Below, one piece after another: positions 1 through 10,918 of a stretch of DNA of 64,000 nt. The stretch lies in the NCBI GenBank assembly GCA_026214975.1, contig JAOBSW010001127.1:170566-234565 (forward strand), read 5' to 3'. The stretch is from Gentiana macrophylla. Lineage: Eukaryota; Streptophyta; Magnoliopsida; Gentianales; Gentianaceae. Positions within the stretch are counted from its first letter, which is position 1. Each line of letters starts with the position of its first letter. The position numbers were made by a program, and so were the translations under genes. The notes below the pieces were generated by a model. It did not search any database and was not told the origin of the DNA. It saw only the letters and a list, made by a program, of their open reading frames with translations.

Positions 1-357
1 CAATCGGTCTGACAATACTGGCTTGGACATGACATATTTCAGTGGATTTTCTTTTGACACCAGATGCACAGTTTGAGCTTGAAAGTAGTGCTTTAGCTTC
101 TGGATGGCGAATATGAGCGACAGGCAAAGCTTCTCAATTGGAGAGTATTTTAGCTCATACGGAGTCATTGTTCTGGTCAAATAGTACAATCCATTTTCTA
201 TGCCTTCATCATTCTCTTGAGCAAGCAATGCGTCAACGGATCGTTCTTGCGCAGTAATGTAAAGGATTAGAGGTCTACCTTTAACAGGAGCTACCAAGAC
301 CGGAGTATTCATCAAGTACGCTTTAATGTTTTCAAACGTCTTTCTACATGAGTTATC
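1..357 (-). pseudogene. RNase H / RT connection domain of element V
   Basis: The minus frame is open from base 357 to the window edge and continues the RT frame after one TGA codon at 358-360. It reads as the gypsy tether and RNase H start, with recognisable stretches such as PLILYITAQERSVDALLAQ, YYLTRTMTPYELKYSPIEK and a following HLVSKENPLKYVMSKPVLS. These are the usual hallmarks of the Tat-type RNase H region, which degrades the RNA strand of the RNA/DNA hybrid during reverse transcription. It is incomplete because the window begins here. Confidence 0.75.
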
Positions 358-1602
358 TCATTCAAATGGAACTCCCTTCCTCATCAAGTGGCCGAAAGGT
401 TGGCATCTTCCGGCGAGGTTTGATATAAACCTTTGTATGTAGTCCAATTTACCTTGCAAGCTTCTGAGTTCACACAAGTTACGAGGCTCAGGCATTTTCA
501 CGATGGCTTCTACTTTGGACCGGTCAATTTCTATTCCCCGATGTCGAACGATAAATCCAAGAAACTTCCTTGAACTGACTCCGAATGCACATTTGAGTGG
601 GTTCATATTCAGTTGGAATCTTCTAAGTCTATTGAAGACTAATCTCAAATCGTTCAAGTGGTCAGCCTTCTTGTTCGACTTTACAACCAAGTCATCGACA
701 TAGAATTCAACGTGTTGGTGTAGCATGTCATCAAAGATCTTATGCATGGCACGTTGGTAAGTTGCCCCCGCATTCTTTAGACCAAAAGGCATCACTTTGT
801 AACAATAGATTCCCTTATGCATTCGAAATACTGTGAATTCTTCATCTTCAGGAGCCATTCAAATTTGATTGTACCCAGACGATCCGTCCATAAGGGACAA
901 AGCCTCATGACATATGGTTGGATCTACCATCAGCTCGGTGATTGGCAAGGGAAAATCATCCTTTGGGCATGCATTGTTTATGTCCCGAAAATCCACACAG
1001 ATGCGAATCTGACCATTCTTCTTTCTCACGGGGACGATGCTCGAGATCCACGTTGGATACTTAACCTCATGGAGGAAGCCTGCTTCAATGAGCTTGTTGA
1101 CTTCTGCCTCTATGAGTGGGACAAGATCCGGCCTAAATCTCTTTTGAGCCTGCTTGACAGGGCGCGATCCTTTCTTTACGGACAACTGATGGACAAAAAC
1201 CTTTGGATCAAGCCCGGGCATCTCTTTGTACATCCAAGCGAAGACATCCTTGTATTCTTGGAGGATTTCAAGGTATCTTCCTTCTTCTTCTGGAGGCAAA
1301 AGAGCAATTATGAAAGTTGGTTGCGGCCCATCTCCAGTGATGAGGTTGATTTCCTTCAACTCATCTACTGTTGATTTGATCTCTTCTTCTAGTTCTAGGG
1401 GTGATTCTTCCGCATTTTCTTCAACCTCATCATTTCCCAAGGTGATATGATAGATGGAAGCCTGTTCTTTCACTTCATCAGGTTCCATGACTTCTTCTGA
1501 TCCCGTTATAGTCTTGGAGGGATAGGGTTCTTCGCCGACGGTGATAACATACGAGAATCCAACGCTTTCTTCAGGCTCATTTTCTTGCCGCACCAGATGC
1601 AA
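358..1602 (-). pseudogene. Reverse transcriptase of element V, two nonsense codons
   Basis: Two minus-strand open stretches (1602-859 and 858-358) lie in the same frame, separated by one TGA at about 859-861. Fingers/palm motifs are visible: PVRKKNGQIRICVDFRDINN, then MPFGLKNAGATYQR, then the catalytic box EFYVDDLVVKS (YVDD), then KFLGFIVRHRGIEID. The TGA replaces the Arg before MAPEDEEF, as a CGA-to-TGA change would. The second TGA (358-360) sits where Trp is usual. The N-terminal half of the 1602 stretch is an acidic linker. Function: copying element RNA into DNA. Both stops make this copy non-autonomous. Confidence 0.9.
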
Positions 1603-2414
1603 TCCTCCGTATTATGCTTGGAGTCACTTTTAGTGTACACCACCGTGCGCATTTTAGGCTTTATTATATTTCCACAATGAATGAGAAGACATTTAAGTCA
1701 CTTCATTATGGACGGGATGAGGCTCTTGATCTCCTTTGAGTCAACGTTTGTTACTTCTTTTCCAGAAGTACGCCTATGTGTTGACCGTCTTTGGCTCTTG
1801 ACACTCTTAGATTTTGGCGGATTCTTGGTCGTGACCGAAAGCCTTTCAAAGACCGAGACACGCTCTTTCTTGGGTTGCAACCTCTCAAACACCGATGGCA
1901 TTGCATGTAGAGGTTCTGGGATGTTCGATGACGACGATTCATCTTCAACTCCAACATAGTTATTGGTTGCCTTCCTTATTGAGATACGGATAGGCGGTGA
2001 GGGATTATACCCTAGACCGGTCTGGGACCCAATAATGGGAACTTTCGCTTTCATGGCCTTATGTGCTTCTCCACGTTCTTCAGCCTTTGCCCCTATTTTT
2101 ACAGTAGGGCTTCAAGATCCGTTCGATGCCTTTTGGAGGAGCTTATAGGCGATGGGGTCAAAACCTTCCTTTTTTGTGGCTGGCACAGTTCCATGTTCTA
2201 CAGCCGGACTTTCTTTGGGATGTGTAAATCCCTGTAAAGGAGCGTCCACCTTTACAACATTGATCTTGGGAAGCGGCAACGTTAATCCACTCAATGCTTT
2301 GGATTTTTGGTGTTGGGGCAGTGATGATTTTGTATCTCCATGCTTGCCAACCTTTGTCTTATCTTTTGATAGCGTGGTATTCCCTTCTGCTACGTTAGCC
2401 CTTCCATCATCTCT
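1603..2414 (-). pseudogene. PR-RT linker of element V
   Basis: Broken minus-strand open stretches (2294-2112, 2054-1698) carry short pieces typical of the Tat/Ogre linker: FDPIAYKLLQKA, then GLGYNPSPPIRISIRKA with NNY following. The part is proline- and serine-rich and no enzyme domain is seen. Frame changes occur between pieces, so this stretch is decayed. It bridges protease (right) and RT (left) in the polyprotein. Confidence 0.6.
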
Positions 2415-3314
2415 TTATTGCGGTTTAGAAGCGCCTGCTATCTTCAATGGAGTCGGCTTAAGGTAAAATTTTGTGTCTACAAAGTGAGTTTCGGCTTCAG
2501 TGAAAGGTTTTTCATCAGCAACGACCGTTCTTAACACGCCATTGCACCAATACTTAAAGCATTGATGAAGGTTTGAAAGGACGACTCCATTCTCGTGTAA
2601 CCACAGCCTCCCTAGCAACACATTATAAGACGTTCTGGCATCAATCACATGGAATCGTGCGCTTGAAGATAGCTCGTCAATCAAGATATCAAGTCGGATC
2701 ACCCCAATGTCTCTTTGCCCCCCTTGGTGGAATCCGTGAATCATAAGGCAACTATCGGAGAGTTCATCCATAGAGACACCCAATTCTTTCATCACCCGGA
2801 GTGGCAATATGTTGACAGCCGATCCTCCATCTAGTAACACACGATTAACTTTTTGCTCACACGTGTATGCTGTGACGAACATCGGACGGCTATGAGGCGC
2901 TGATATGAGAAGCATGTCATCGTCTGTGAAGGTGATCTCAACCGTGCAAGCAAGCTTTGCATTGTTTGAAGGCTCTTCCTCAGTTAGCGAGTCTTCATTT
3001 TCCTTTGCAATGTCCCTTTCCTTTGTGTGGATATCATAACATGAGACAACTTCATCCTCTAAGTTTTCTTCAGTCGTCACAACTTCCAGGACTTGTTTGG
3101 GCATGTACTCCAACAAGGTGATTGGAGCACGATGGCTTATATACTCAACCTCTTCAGGGAAGATGCTCTTCACTTTCTTGTTTACCTTCATTTGATTTCT
3201 TCTCAGCTTTCTTGCCCTTCGGCCTCTCTTTGGCTTGGAAGACTTGGAACAAATCGCCTTTGGTTCTTCCAACTTGGAATAAGGTGACTTCCTTTGCTTT
3301 TTATTGCGAGTCAC
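2415..3314 (-). pseudogene. Aspartic protease region of element V
   Basis: A 299-aa minus frame. The N-terminal part is Lys/Arg-rich, followed by an acidic segment. A retropepsin-like domain follows, with active site VLLDGGSAVNILPLRVM (DGGSAVN, the Tat/Ogre variant of D-T/S-G) and then the flap and C-terminal motif NVLLGRLWLHE. The protease would cut Gag-Pol in the virus-like particle. It lies directly downstream of gag, in the expected order. The Asp of the active site is retained. The neighbouring frames are broken, so the polyprotein as a whole is a pseudogene. Confidence 0.85.
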
Positions 3315-3383
3315 CAGAATCCATCCATCATCATCCTTTTTGACAGACTTTGTGGTTCTTTTCTCTTCCGCAGCAGCTCTTGT

Positions 3384-4505
3384 TTATTTGAGAGATGTCC
3401 CGGGTTCTTTCTTGTCCATGGGCAGAGAATCACTGAATTTGATCTCAACAGGGTCGTGTGATCCGAATTGGATAGTCATGCAATGACCATTCGTTGGCTC
3501 AGCTACGGTGATTCGATTTGTGTTTGCCTTCTCTTCTTCAAGCATGATCTTTCCTTCCTCGGCCAGACGCATAACCTTGTCCTTGTAGACAAAGCATTTT
3601 TCAATGGGATGACCAAATAAGCGATGGTACTTGCAGTAATTTCCTTCATGAGCCTTTCCTGCATCTTCGAGATGCTTTGTTTCTGGAAGTTCAATGAGTT
3701 TCAGTTTCAACAACTCATCAAAAATTTCGGGTACGTCCGAATTAAAGAATGGGTATCTCTTTTGTTGCCTTTCATTCAAGGTAGGCCTCCGCCTTTCACC
3801 TTGTCGTGGATCAATCTTCCTCCATTCAGGTTGGCTTGACGCCGGGTTGTTAACTTTTACAGGAGCTACATTGGTGGCGTTCGACTCCTTCTTCTCCGTT
3901 CTGGGGGAAGCTTTCACAGACTTCTTAATTTCTTGTTTTTCATTCCCCTTTCTCAGATCTTGAATAGGGGCCTGTCCTCCATTGGATTCAATGCTTAACT
4001 CCATATCATGGGTACGAGTGGCTAACTCCTCAAATGATTTTGGGAGAATCCCTTTGAAGATGAATTGCAGTCCCCAGTGCATGCCTTGGATGCACATCTC
4101 GATGGCAGAGGCTTCAGACAATTGGTCTTTGCAGTTAAGGGTTAGACTTCTCCATCTTTTAATGTAGTCCACGACCTTCTCTTCTTTCCACTGGCGGGAG
4201 TTGGTAAGTTCCACCATACTCACAGTTCTACGAGTGCTATAGAAACGATTGAGAAAGATCTGCTCCAGTTGCTCCCAACTATCCAGAGAGGCGGGGGCGA
4301 GATCATTGTACCAATCAAAGGAATTTCCTTTGAGAGAACACACAAATTGATTCACTAGATGATCTCCATAGGTCCCAGCATTGTTGCAAGTTTCAACGAA
4401 ATGGGCGACGTGCTCTTAGGGTTGTCTTTCCCCTCGAATTGCTGGAAATTTGGTGGTTGATAACAGGCCGGCATTTTCAGATTATCAATGTTGGTCCCTT
4501 GAAAA
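3384..4505 (-). pseudogene. Gag of element V
   Basis: A 323-aa minus frame (4355-3384) with the Retrotrans_gag-type core: FVCSLKGNSFDWYNDL, SWEQLEQIFLNRFYSTRR and VVDYIKRWRSLTLNC, then a basic region. A zinc-knuckle-like YCKYHRLFGHPIEKC lies near 3610. Upstream coding continues to about 4505 in another frame (NFQQFEGKDNPK near 4420-4450), so a one-base deletion near 4417 breaks the frame. Gag forms the particle and binds element RNA. It is truncated at its N-terminus by the neighbouring LTR insertion. Confidence 0.85.
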
Positions 4506-4510
4506 GGATT

Positions 4511-6191
4511 TGGTTAAGTTTAGAGGGGGAGAGGGGTGAATAAACTTAACACTTAAAACTTTTTGAGTTAACAAACTCAGCAAGTTCGAGAGCTTTCTTG
4601 ATCGCTCGATGAGTCTCTTGACATTTCGATAGTCTGGCATTTGTTGATTTTACTGAATTTGTTGCAGCGGAATATATTCAAGTTAAGCCTTATTACTTGT
4701 TGTTAAAATATGATACCAAGTATTAGATACTCAGTAGTGTAAGTGTGTGATTAAGTTGCTAGTTTCAGTAGGTTGATGTGCTAAATATATTAAATGCAGA
4801 ATATAAATGCAGAAAGTAAGTAGGCAATTTTTATAGTGGTTCCATGTGGTGTAATCCTGTCAGTCCACTCTTCTCCTGTGATGTTGGAGGTAATTCACTA
4901 GAGATCTTTGAGGTGCAGTTACAAAAATCCCTAAGTTGTTTGTCCTTCACCAATAACTATGGCTTTACAAACTGAACACTTGGAACGGGTAGGATTGCTG
5001 CTACAAAGTCTTCCACTGGTCCTTGAAGGGTAGGATTGCCTCTTCACCAGCTCCACCACATACAACAGTTCTTGACACCTAAGTGCTTCTCTTTCTTTAG
5101 CAGGTTTCTTGTAAAAGAATGTTTGAATCAAGTAAGTGATTCAGCTTTCAGCAGTTTGATCAAGATGAAATGATCAACAGCTTGAAGTCTTCAAGTGTGT
5201 AAACTTGATGTAGCTTGATAACAGATTACACTTGAAGAATTTACTGGATCAGTATCTTTAAGTTCAGTAGGGTCAGCAGGGTGATTTTCTTGATAATAAA
5301 CTTGATAGCCTCAGGCAAATTATTTTGTTGTTCATAATTTGTATCTGAATCAGGAGTCCTCTATTTATATGTGAGAATCTAGTGACTTATGTTTGAAGTT
5401 AAAAATAGCCGTTTCAGATTTGTCCCTTTCATGACTTTCATTCTATCCTCAGACATAGTAATCGACATCTTTGTCGATTTACTTTTTGATGATTTTGATT
5501 ATCCACCCTTTGACTTGTATTCATTGGATAAAGCTCTGAATCTTTCCAACGTCCCTTTAATCTTAGCCATTGATTTGTTGATAAAATCAAGAGTTGTTAT
5601 CTGTCTTTTTCCTTGTAATCTTCCAATGTAACCTTTGATTAGATCAAGATTTACATTCAAAGAGTTCTGTGTGCATAAGTCTTTGAAATACATACGATCG
5701 GTGATTCAAGGTTCTTTGTGTTTTTACAAACACTCGCAATCGACTTCTCTTCATCTAACTTTTTATTATGAAGTTAGATTACACCAATTTGAACATAACT
5801 AAGTTCCAATCACCAATTAACTTATGGAACTTAGACCTTGTACACAAGGTATATGTAATCAGTTTAGGCCATCACAGACTTCCCTAAATTCTGATTCCAT
5901 ATCCTTGACTTAAAATACTAAGTTTGATCCCTTAGCCTTCAATAACTGAGTTTGAACTCTCAGCCTTCAGTCTTCAGCAGGTTCCTAAATTAGTCTACTG
6001 ACTCAGGTACCTTACTGACCAAGACAGGTCTGCTAATGAAAGTCTGCTGACCATTTACTGTGCTTGTTTGATCAAACCTATACAAAGATCAAACTCTAAT
6101 AAGCCTATACATTTGATCTAGATATCTTTTTGCCTTTGCTCTATAACAGCTAGTCTGGCACTCATCACTAAAACTTAAAATATGTCCAACA
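4511..6191 (-). repeat. 3' LTR of SIRE/Maximus-like copia element
   Basis: On the minus strand it starts TGTTGGACATA (6191) right after a polypurine tract and ends CTCTAAACTTAACCA (4511). The LTR end rich in CACCCCTCTCCCCCTC is typical of SIRE-class copia LTRs. Length is about 1.68 kb. No second LTR copy is present in the window, so the element is 5'-truncated. GGATT at 4506-4510 could be one half of a target duplication, but no partner was found. Confidence 0.75.
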
Positions 6192-6207
6192 ATTTCCCCC
6201 TTTTTGG
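6192..6207 (-). other. Polypurine tract of SIRE-like element
   Basis: The minus strand reads CCAAAAAGGGGGAAAT directly before the LTR start TGTTGG. It primes plus-strand DNA synthesis. The context (CATCATCACCAAAAAGGGGG) is the characteristic SIRE/Maximus 3' junction. Confidence 0.8.
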
Positions 6208-6349
6208 TGATGATGCCAATACCCTCCTTACAGCAAAGCAAAAAGGATAAAAACAAAAATAGAACAAATTCAGTCATTTATCATTATAATCATATTTGTT
6301 CAAAGGTTATTACAATTTAGATTCAGGAAAAAATAAAAAGCAGGTGTAA

Positions 6350-7260
6350 GTATGCTGATCTAGTTCCTCCTTTCTCTTTCTTGTCTTTCTCTTTCTTGCT
6401 GCTCTTGGTATTCCCTTATGTCTCTGACCATGTCTCTCATCCATTGATTTTCAATAAGGTAAAAATCAATATGAGGATTTACATCCTTCCACCATTTTCA
6501 TGCCTCAGGTAGAGTTAGATTAATTTGATGTACTCTGAATCCTAAACGCATGAATAATTGCTTGAACTCCGCCAATGATTCTCTTGCTGATGTAGTAGGT
6601 AGACTTCTTCCACCTCTACCACCTCTGTGTGTAGCTCTTAAGGATTTAACTCTTGCTTCCCAGAACTTAAGTCCCAAAAAGGAATTTAGCCCCTCATGGA
6701 AACCCTTGTCATGGTAAGGTCTCCTCTTATTGTAGTATTGCTTCTTGTATTCTTTGAAGAGGTCATCCGTCAGTTAAAGTCTGCCAGGTGCAGGTTCTCT
6801 AAATGCATTTGTATCAGCCTCCCATTTCTTTTGAGTAAAAATCCTTGTAGCCTCTTTTGCTACAGCTGTCTGGTTCTCTTCCCCCTTATTGACATCATCA
6901 ACAAAACGGGACATTAGACCATGAACACTCTCCTGTGTGATCACCAAGTTGTTCAGTTGACCCTCCATGATTTCTGTTCTAGTGTCAACTGCAGTGATCC
7001 TTCCTTCTATTGTCTGCACCAGTAGATTGATCCTCTCAGTAATCTTAGGATCCAATATAGCAGGATGAGGTGCTCTAGCAGGTTCAGCCACATCAGGCTT
7101 GGGTGCCTCAGCAAGCTTGTCATGTTTCTTGTGAATAGAGACAAACTGTTCTTTCAAATACTATTCTTTGAGTGTATTGCCTTGCTTTATACCCCCCACA
7201 TCTTTGGTTAGGTCAGCAAGAGCATATTGAGTGGAAGTAATGTTGGAAGCAACTGTCATC
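6350..7260 (-). pseudogene. Extra ORF (env-like position) of SIRE-like element, broken
   Basis: Starts at a minus-strand ATG near 7260 (MTVASNITSTQYALADLTKD) with an in-frame TAG near 7160. It then continues as 127 aa (7157-6774) with a coiled-coil-like middle (heptad-like ERINLLVQTIEGRITAV and EIMEGQLNNLVITQESV). After another stop it continues in the same general direction to a basic, glutamine/arginine-rich end (EYQEQQERERQERERR near 6360-6420). It lies between where pol would be and the 3' LTR, the position of the env-like ORF of SIRE elements. No enzyme motif is seen. Envelope function is not shown; only position and coiled-coil character support the label. Confidence 0.5.
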
Positions 7261-7344
7261 TTATATTAAACAAAGATTATCCATATTATATCCTTCTACA
7301 ATTGTACAGCATCCCACTCTGCATATTAAAGCAGACTATCATTT

Positions 7345-7560
7345 TCATTGTTGTTCTCTTTCTTCAGTCTCTCGGTTTGAAGGAATAAAAGGAGGACTTA
7401 ATCTAGTAAATAATCTATAAGCAGAAATAAAAGCTAGCAGTAAGAAACAACACAATGCTATAACATGTAGCCCCAAAGCTAGTTTCAATCTGCTGCATAG
7501 TGTCCCAAATATACTGCAAGCTTCACTCCATGAAACTCTCTCATCTCCATCAATATTCAT
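7345..7560 (-). pseudogene. Short ORF with one predicted membrane segment
   Basis: A 71-aa minus ORF upstream (in element direction) of the coiled-coil ORF. Residues 27-50 are strongly hydrophobic ([20 protein letters not shown]), followed by a charged tail. It may be a piece of the same env-like region, because plant SIRE env-like proteins have a membrane span and a coiled coil, though here the order and frames do not join. It may equally be a chance ORF. Confidence 0.25.
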
Positions 7561-7868
7561 TCACTAAAGTTCATCGTGGCTTCTGTATAAATCCGTTTCC
7601 AAACTTTTTGCACATATAATGAACATACAACTTCCAAACATAGTATAAAGCCATATAATCAAGCATGAAATTTACACGATCTTGACTCAAGATATGATAT
7701 AAGACAACGATCAGAAACACACCTTGACTCAAATTGACAATCACAATCACCAAATTTAAAAAATGCAGCAATCAAACATTAAACATCGGAGAAGCAGCAT
7801 TTAGCTTGCAAATAGTGAGTCAATGTACACTAGCAAATTTACTCCAACTGTATTTAAACAATAAGATC
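7561..7868. other. Non-coding gap with short LTR remnant of element X
   Basis: No convincing gene. The last 20 bases (7849-7868, TGTATTTAAACAATAAGATC) match 18 of 20 bases of the X LTR at 42894-42913, including the AGATC used as target by element Y. The rest of that side of the LTR is missing, so a deletion or another insertion ends here. Confidence 0.5.
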
Positions 7869-9080
7869 TGTGACACCCCGTTCCCGGACCCGAGTCCTTA
7901 TCCGGAAACGAACGCCCGGCATGTATAATATTAAATATAATCCAATATTATACATAAGCCTTACGTCATATATCATAAACACAATGCGGAAACGAAACGA
8001 CTCGGGGAAAAAAATTCCAAAGACCAACAAAACCAGATTAAATGCTGCACTAAAATCCAAAATGGAAATTGAAACGTTTTACATCAAATCCAAACCAAAA
8101 GAAGCCAAACGATCTAGTCTTACAACAAAGGCCACTAAATGAGCCAAACAAAAATAATATTCAATCTGAAATAACAACATAGTTTGTATCAAACTTGAAA
8201 TAAAAGAAAGTTTCCAAAAGAACAACTTCATATAAAACATCTTTGTATCAAGACCTCAAACATCTTCATCATACTCCTCGTCTCCATAAACCTGTTCATC
8301 TTCTCAATAAAACATTTAACGGGTAAGTACTTACGTACTTAGTAACGAGTAGAAGCTATTGAAATCATGTGTTTTATAAAGAAAGCAAGTAACCATCATC
8401 TTATTAATAAACCGTTTAAACATGATCTTACATCTAACTATCACGTTATATTCATAGTATAACATGAGGTCCCTAGGGTTACTAGCTTAGCTTATCTATG
8501 TTCTGACATGTTTGCGAGGGCACTACACTTAGTGAGATATGCACTAAGACAAAAGTTGCAACCCTATAGAGATAAATCTCTAGCGGTCCCGAGACAATCA
8601 ATCACTTTAACTGGCTAGCACTAGAAGCTGTCCGGTGAATGACTATTTCGTTCGTGAGGTTGCCCGGCGGTATGATCACTACTTTAAATGGCTTTGTCTA
8701 GAATCCGGCAGTGACCATTACCACTTTATCTGGCCAACCAACACATTGCCGATGTTGTACTGTGCCTATTCAAGCTCTCATGATGCTTAATCTTTTATCT
8801 AGTCAATTACGTTTATTAAGCGATTAACTAGCCACCTAGGTTCATTCAGGGCAAAAGTTCCCTACTCCCTCTTCTTAGACCCTTAGACTCAAGCTAGCAA
8901 TTAACAGACAATGATGATCCCTAGTTCATCAAAGCACAAGGCCAATCCTAAGTTTCCGACGGTCCCAAGTTTCATCCATAAGAAGTCCACTTGGTGCATA
9001 ACTAAACGCATCAGAAACCTATTCATGGCTTTGTAATGTTCATGAATGTTTATTAATGTTGTTTAGAACATATTAGGATG
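7869..9080 (-). repeat. 3' LTR (approximate extent) of element Y
   Basis: The minus-strand LTR end is exact at 7869 (GGGGTGTCACA). The LTR start is not certain; I saw no plus-strand GGGTTGTCACA inside Y, so this LTR may also be truncated. The body is non-coding, with short motifs such as TACTTACGTACTTAG at 8328-8342. Confidence 0.4.
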
Positions 9081-10173
9081 ATCCCAAACCATACTCTAGT
9101 ATACTCACACACTACAAACAAATTAAATAGGCTCTTAGCTACTCTATTTAGTTCTTTTTTTTTTCTTTTTTTTTCCTCTCGGTTTCATCCTTTTCTTCTT
9201 CTGCTACTATTTATTTCCTTCTGCTTCATGTTCATTTTACTTGCTTATTATTCCAACCGAACTTATAGCTGAAAGACTACTCTCATTAAACTATTTTGTT
9301 TTCTTCCCAAATTTAACTGACACTTGTTCCTTTACCTATTCTATACACTTAACTTACGGGAATAATTCTCCCTTTTTTTTTTTTTTTTTTTCCTGCACTT
9401 TTCACACATCACCTGTATCCCTTTTTCTTTTCTGCATTTTTATCCCTACGGCAAGAGCAAAAAAATGCACACGTACACATACAATCTCATACCATAATAA
9501 AAACATCAGAAATATATCAACAACAACGTTATTAACCCCTCTACTTCACATTAATCATTATAAAACATCAATCATTCAATATGAAAACCCCGTTACCTTT
9601 TATAGCGAGAAACACAACCAAAACTATGATTTGATAGCCAAAAGCCTAGCCTTTAACGCCAACCTACAAATTGATCAAACCAATTGATCAACTACGATTC
9701 TAATCACAAAAGCTACGAAAGGAAAAACTTTGAACACTCAAACTTGTTCGAAACACGTAAATCCAAAATTGATGAAAAACCTAACATTTCCCAACAAAAC
9801 TTATATCCACACGATCCTTGCGTCATGTGGAGCGTTTTTCCCTTGAGAAGTCTGCGCAACCGAGCAACGGATTAGCCACGATTAACAAAAGTTTCTTCTC
9901 CTTCTTTTTGGTTCAAAACCTGCGCCTCTTTCTCTGATGAACCGTTTTTCTCTAATTTTTTTTTAACTTATGGAAGTTAAATTCCCATTAAAACCTATTC
10001 CATTAATTCCCCTCCTGCAGTCGGATTCCTTGAACTTCCTTCCTCATTATTATTAGCACCCGAACCTCTGCATGTAGTCACCATTCTGTAGAACAAGAGA
10101 GAGAACTTAAAGATTACTAAGACTCTAAACACTTATCTCAAGAAAGTCAAGTCCTAAGCAGCAAAGAAACATT
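9081..10173 (-). other. Internal non-coding region of element Y
   Basis: T-rich and A-rich stretches (for example T runs at about 9161-9175 and 9371-9390), no protein homology recognised on either strand. Probably leader/internal remnant of a deleted chromovirus-like element. Confidence 0.4.
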
Positions 10174-10187
10174 GGCTCTGATACCAA
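10174..10187 (-). other. Primer-binding site of element Y
   Basis: The minus strand reads TTGGTATCAGAGCC two bases after the LTR terminus TGTCACA, complementary to the 3' end of initiator Met tRNA as in most plant copia and Tekay/Del elements. Confidence 0.75.
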
Positions 10188-10188
10188 C

Positions 10189-10240
10189 TGTGACACCCCG
10201 TTCCCGGACCCGAGTCCTTATCCGGGAACGGGTTGTCACA
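10189..10240 (-). repeat. Collapsed 52-bp 5' LTR of element Y (palindrome)
   Basis: The sequence begins TGTGACACCCCGTTCCCGG and ends CCGGGAACGGGTTGTCACA, so 19-bp arms are inverted with one mismatch around a 14-base centre. The first 37 bases equal the terminus of the other LTR and the last 15 look like the opposite LTR terminus. It is best read as an LTR with nearly all of its interior deleted at a CCGG microhomology. Confidence 0.6.
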
Positions 10241-10558
10241 AGATCAATGTCCTATAAACACGGGATTCTCCCATGTTTATCCTATTATTTAGGCACATGT
10301 GTGTATTATTATCACAAGGGAAGACCCAGACGTCCTGCGCTGGGATCCTCAGGTCATCTCGACCTGGGTTGTATGACCTGCCTTCCGTCTTGACCGAGCC
10401 ACCCTACGGTGGTCTAGTCGGGAAGAACCAGGACAGACCTCCCACCTGAGGGTAGGCATGTGTAACATGGGGCCTCTAGCCTTAACTATTCTTACCCTAT
10501 TTATTACTACGCCACTCTTTGAGCGACACGTGGCAAGGTCTACTCTAGCCATCGTCAT
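10241..10558 (-). repeat. 3' LTR of element X (partial)
   Basis: Matches 42909-43225 throughout, including the hairpin core near 10392-10418 and the end CTCTAGCCATCGTCA. Its other half is missing beyond the Y insertion. Confidence 0.85.
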
Positions 10559-10576
10559 AAGCCCCCCAGGTCTAAC
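10559..10576 (-). other. Polypurine tract of element X
   Basis: The minus strand reads TAGACCTGGGGGGCTTA immediately before the LTR start TGACGATGG. Confidence 0.75.
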
Positions 10577-10918
10577 CAGGCTCCTTTGGACCAGGGCATA
10601 TCTGACTTAGGCAGAGCGCAGCTTGGCTATCTAACAGGGTCGAGGCTAGCCTTGCCACGCGGGCGTGCTACCGTCATCAGTTAACTATGATAGGCACGAA
10701 GAACGAAACATTTCTATTTACGCCTTAATGATGGTTGTTTTTTCCGATACTACTTTTTGGGGCTTATAACCCCTCTAGTCTTGTCACGTCTCTTCATCCG
10801 TTACAACACTTCATTTAAAACCGTGATTGGAGCTTGTCGGTTGCCATTCCAATCTTTAACTTCGTCAATACAAGTAAGCTCTTTGTGTTTTCTCTATTTT
10901 AATTTTCTCTTACTATTA

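Larger units (their letters stand above)
1..4510 (-). mobile_element. Element V: Ty3/gypsy (Tat/Ogre-like) gag-pol, truncated
   Basis: Read on the minus strand, the order is gag (4505 to 3384), protease (around 2850), a long acidic linker, reverse transcriptase (1602 to 358) and RNase H (357 to the window edge). PR-RT-RH order with a DGGSAVN-type protease and a YVDD reverse transcriptase is typical of Ty3/gypsy Tat/Ogre elements. Gag is cut at about 4505 by the end of a SIRE-like LTR, and its N-terminal continuation and 5' LTR were not found to the right. Integrase and the 3' LTR would lie left of base 1. Assignment to Tat/Ogre rests on motif resemblance only. Confidence 0.85.
7869..10240 (-). 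mobile_element. Element Y: small non-coding LTR retrotransposon
   Basis: Bounded by AGATC on both sides (7864-7868 and 10241-10245), a 5-bp target duplication. Both ends carry the same 37-base terminus TGTGACACCCCGTTCCCGGA..., read inward from the left end and from the internal edge of the 52-bp right LTR. The minus strand downstream of the right LTR has the iMet-type PBS TGGTATCAGAGCC. There is no coding capacity in 2.4 kb; long plus-strand ORFs at 9078-9690 are low-complexity. Termini and sequence near 8320-8360 resemble Tekay/Del-type LTRs. It is inserted in the 3' LTR of element X. Confidence 0.7.

Noticed and set aside
9078..9875. Plus-strand ORFs of 63-148 aa in element Y
   Set aside because: They cross T-rich and A-rich low-complexity DNA, have no recognisable domain and lie in the non-coding interior of an LTR element.
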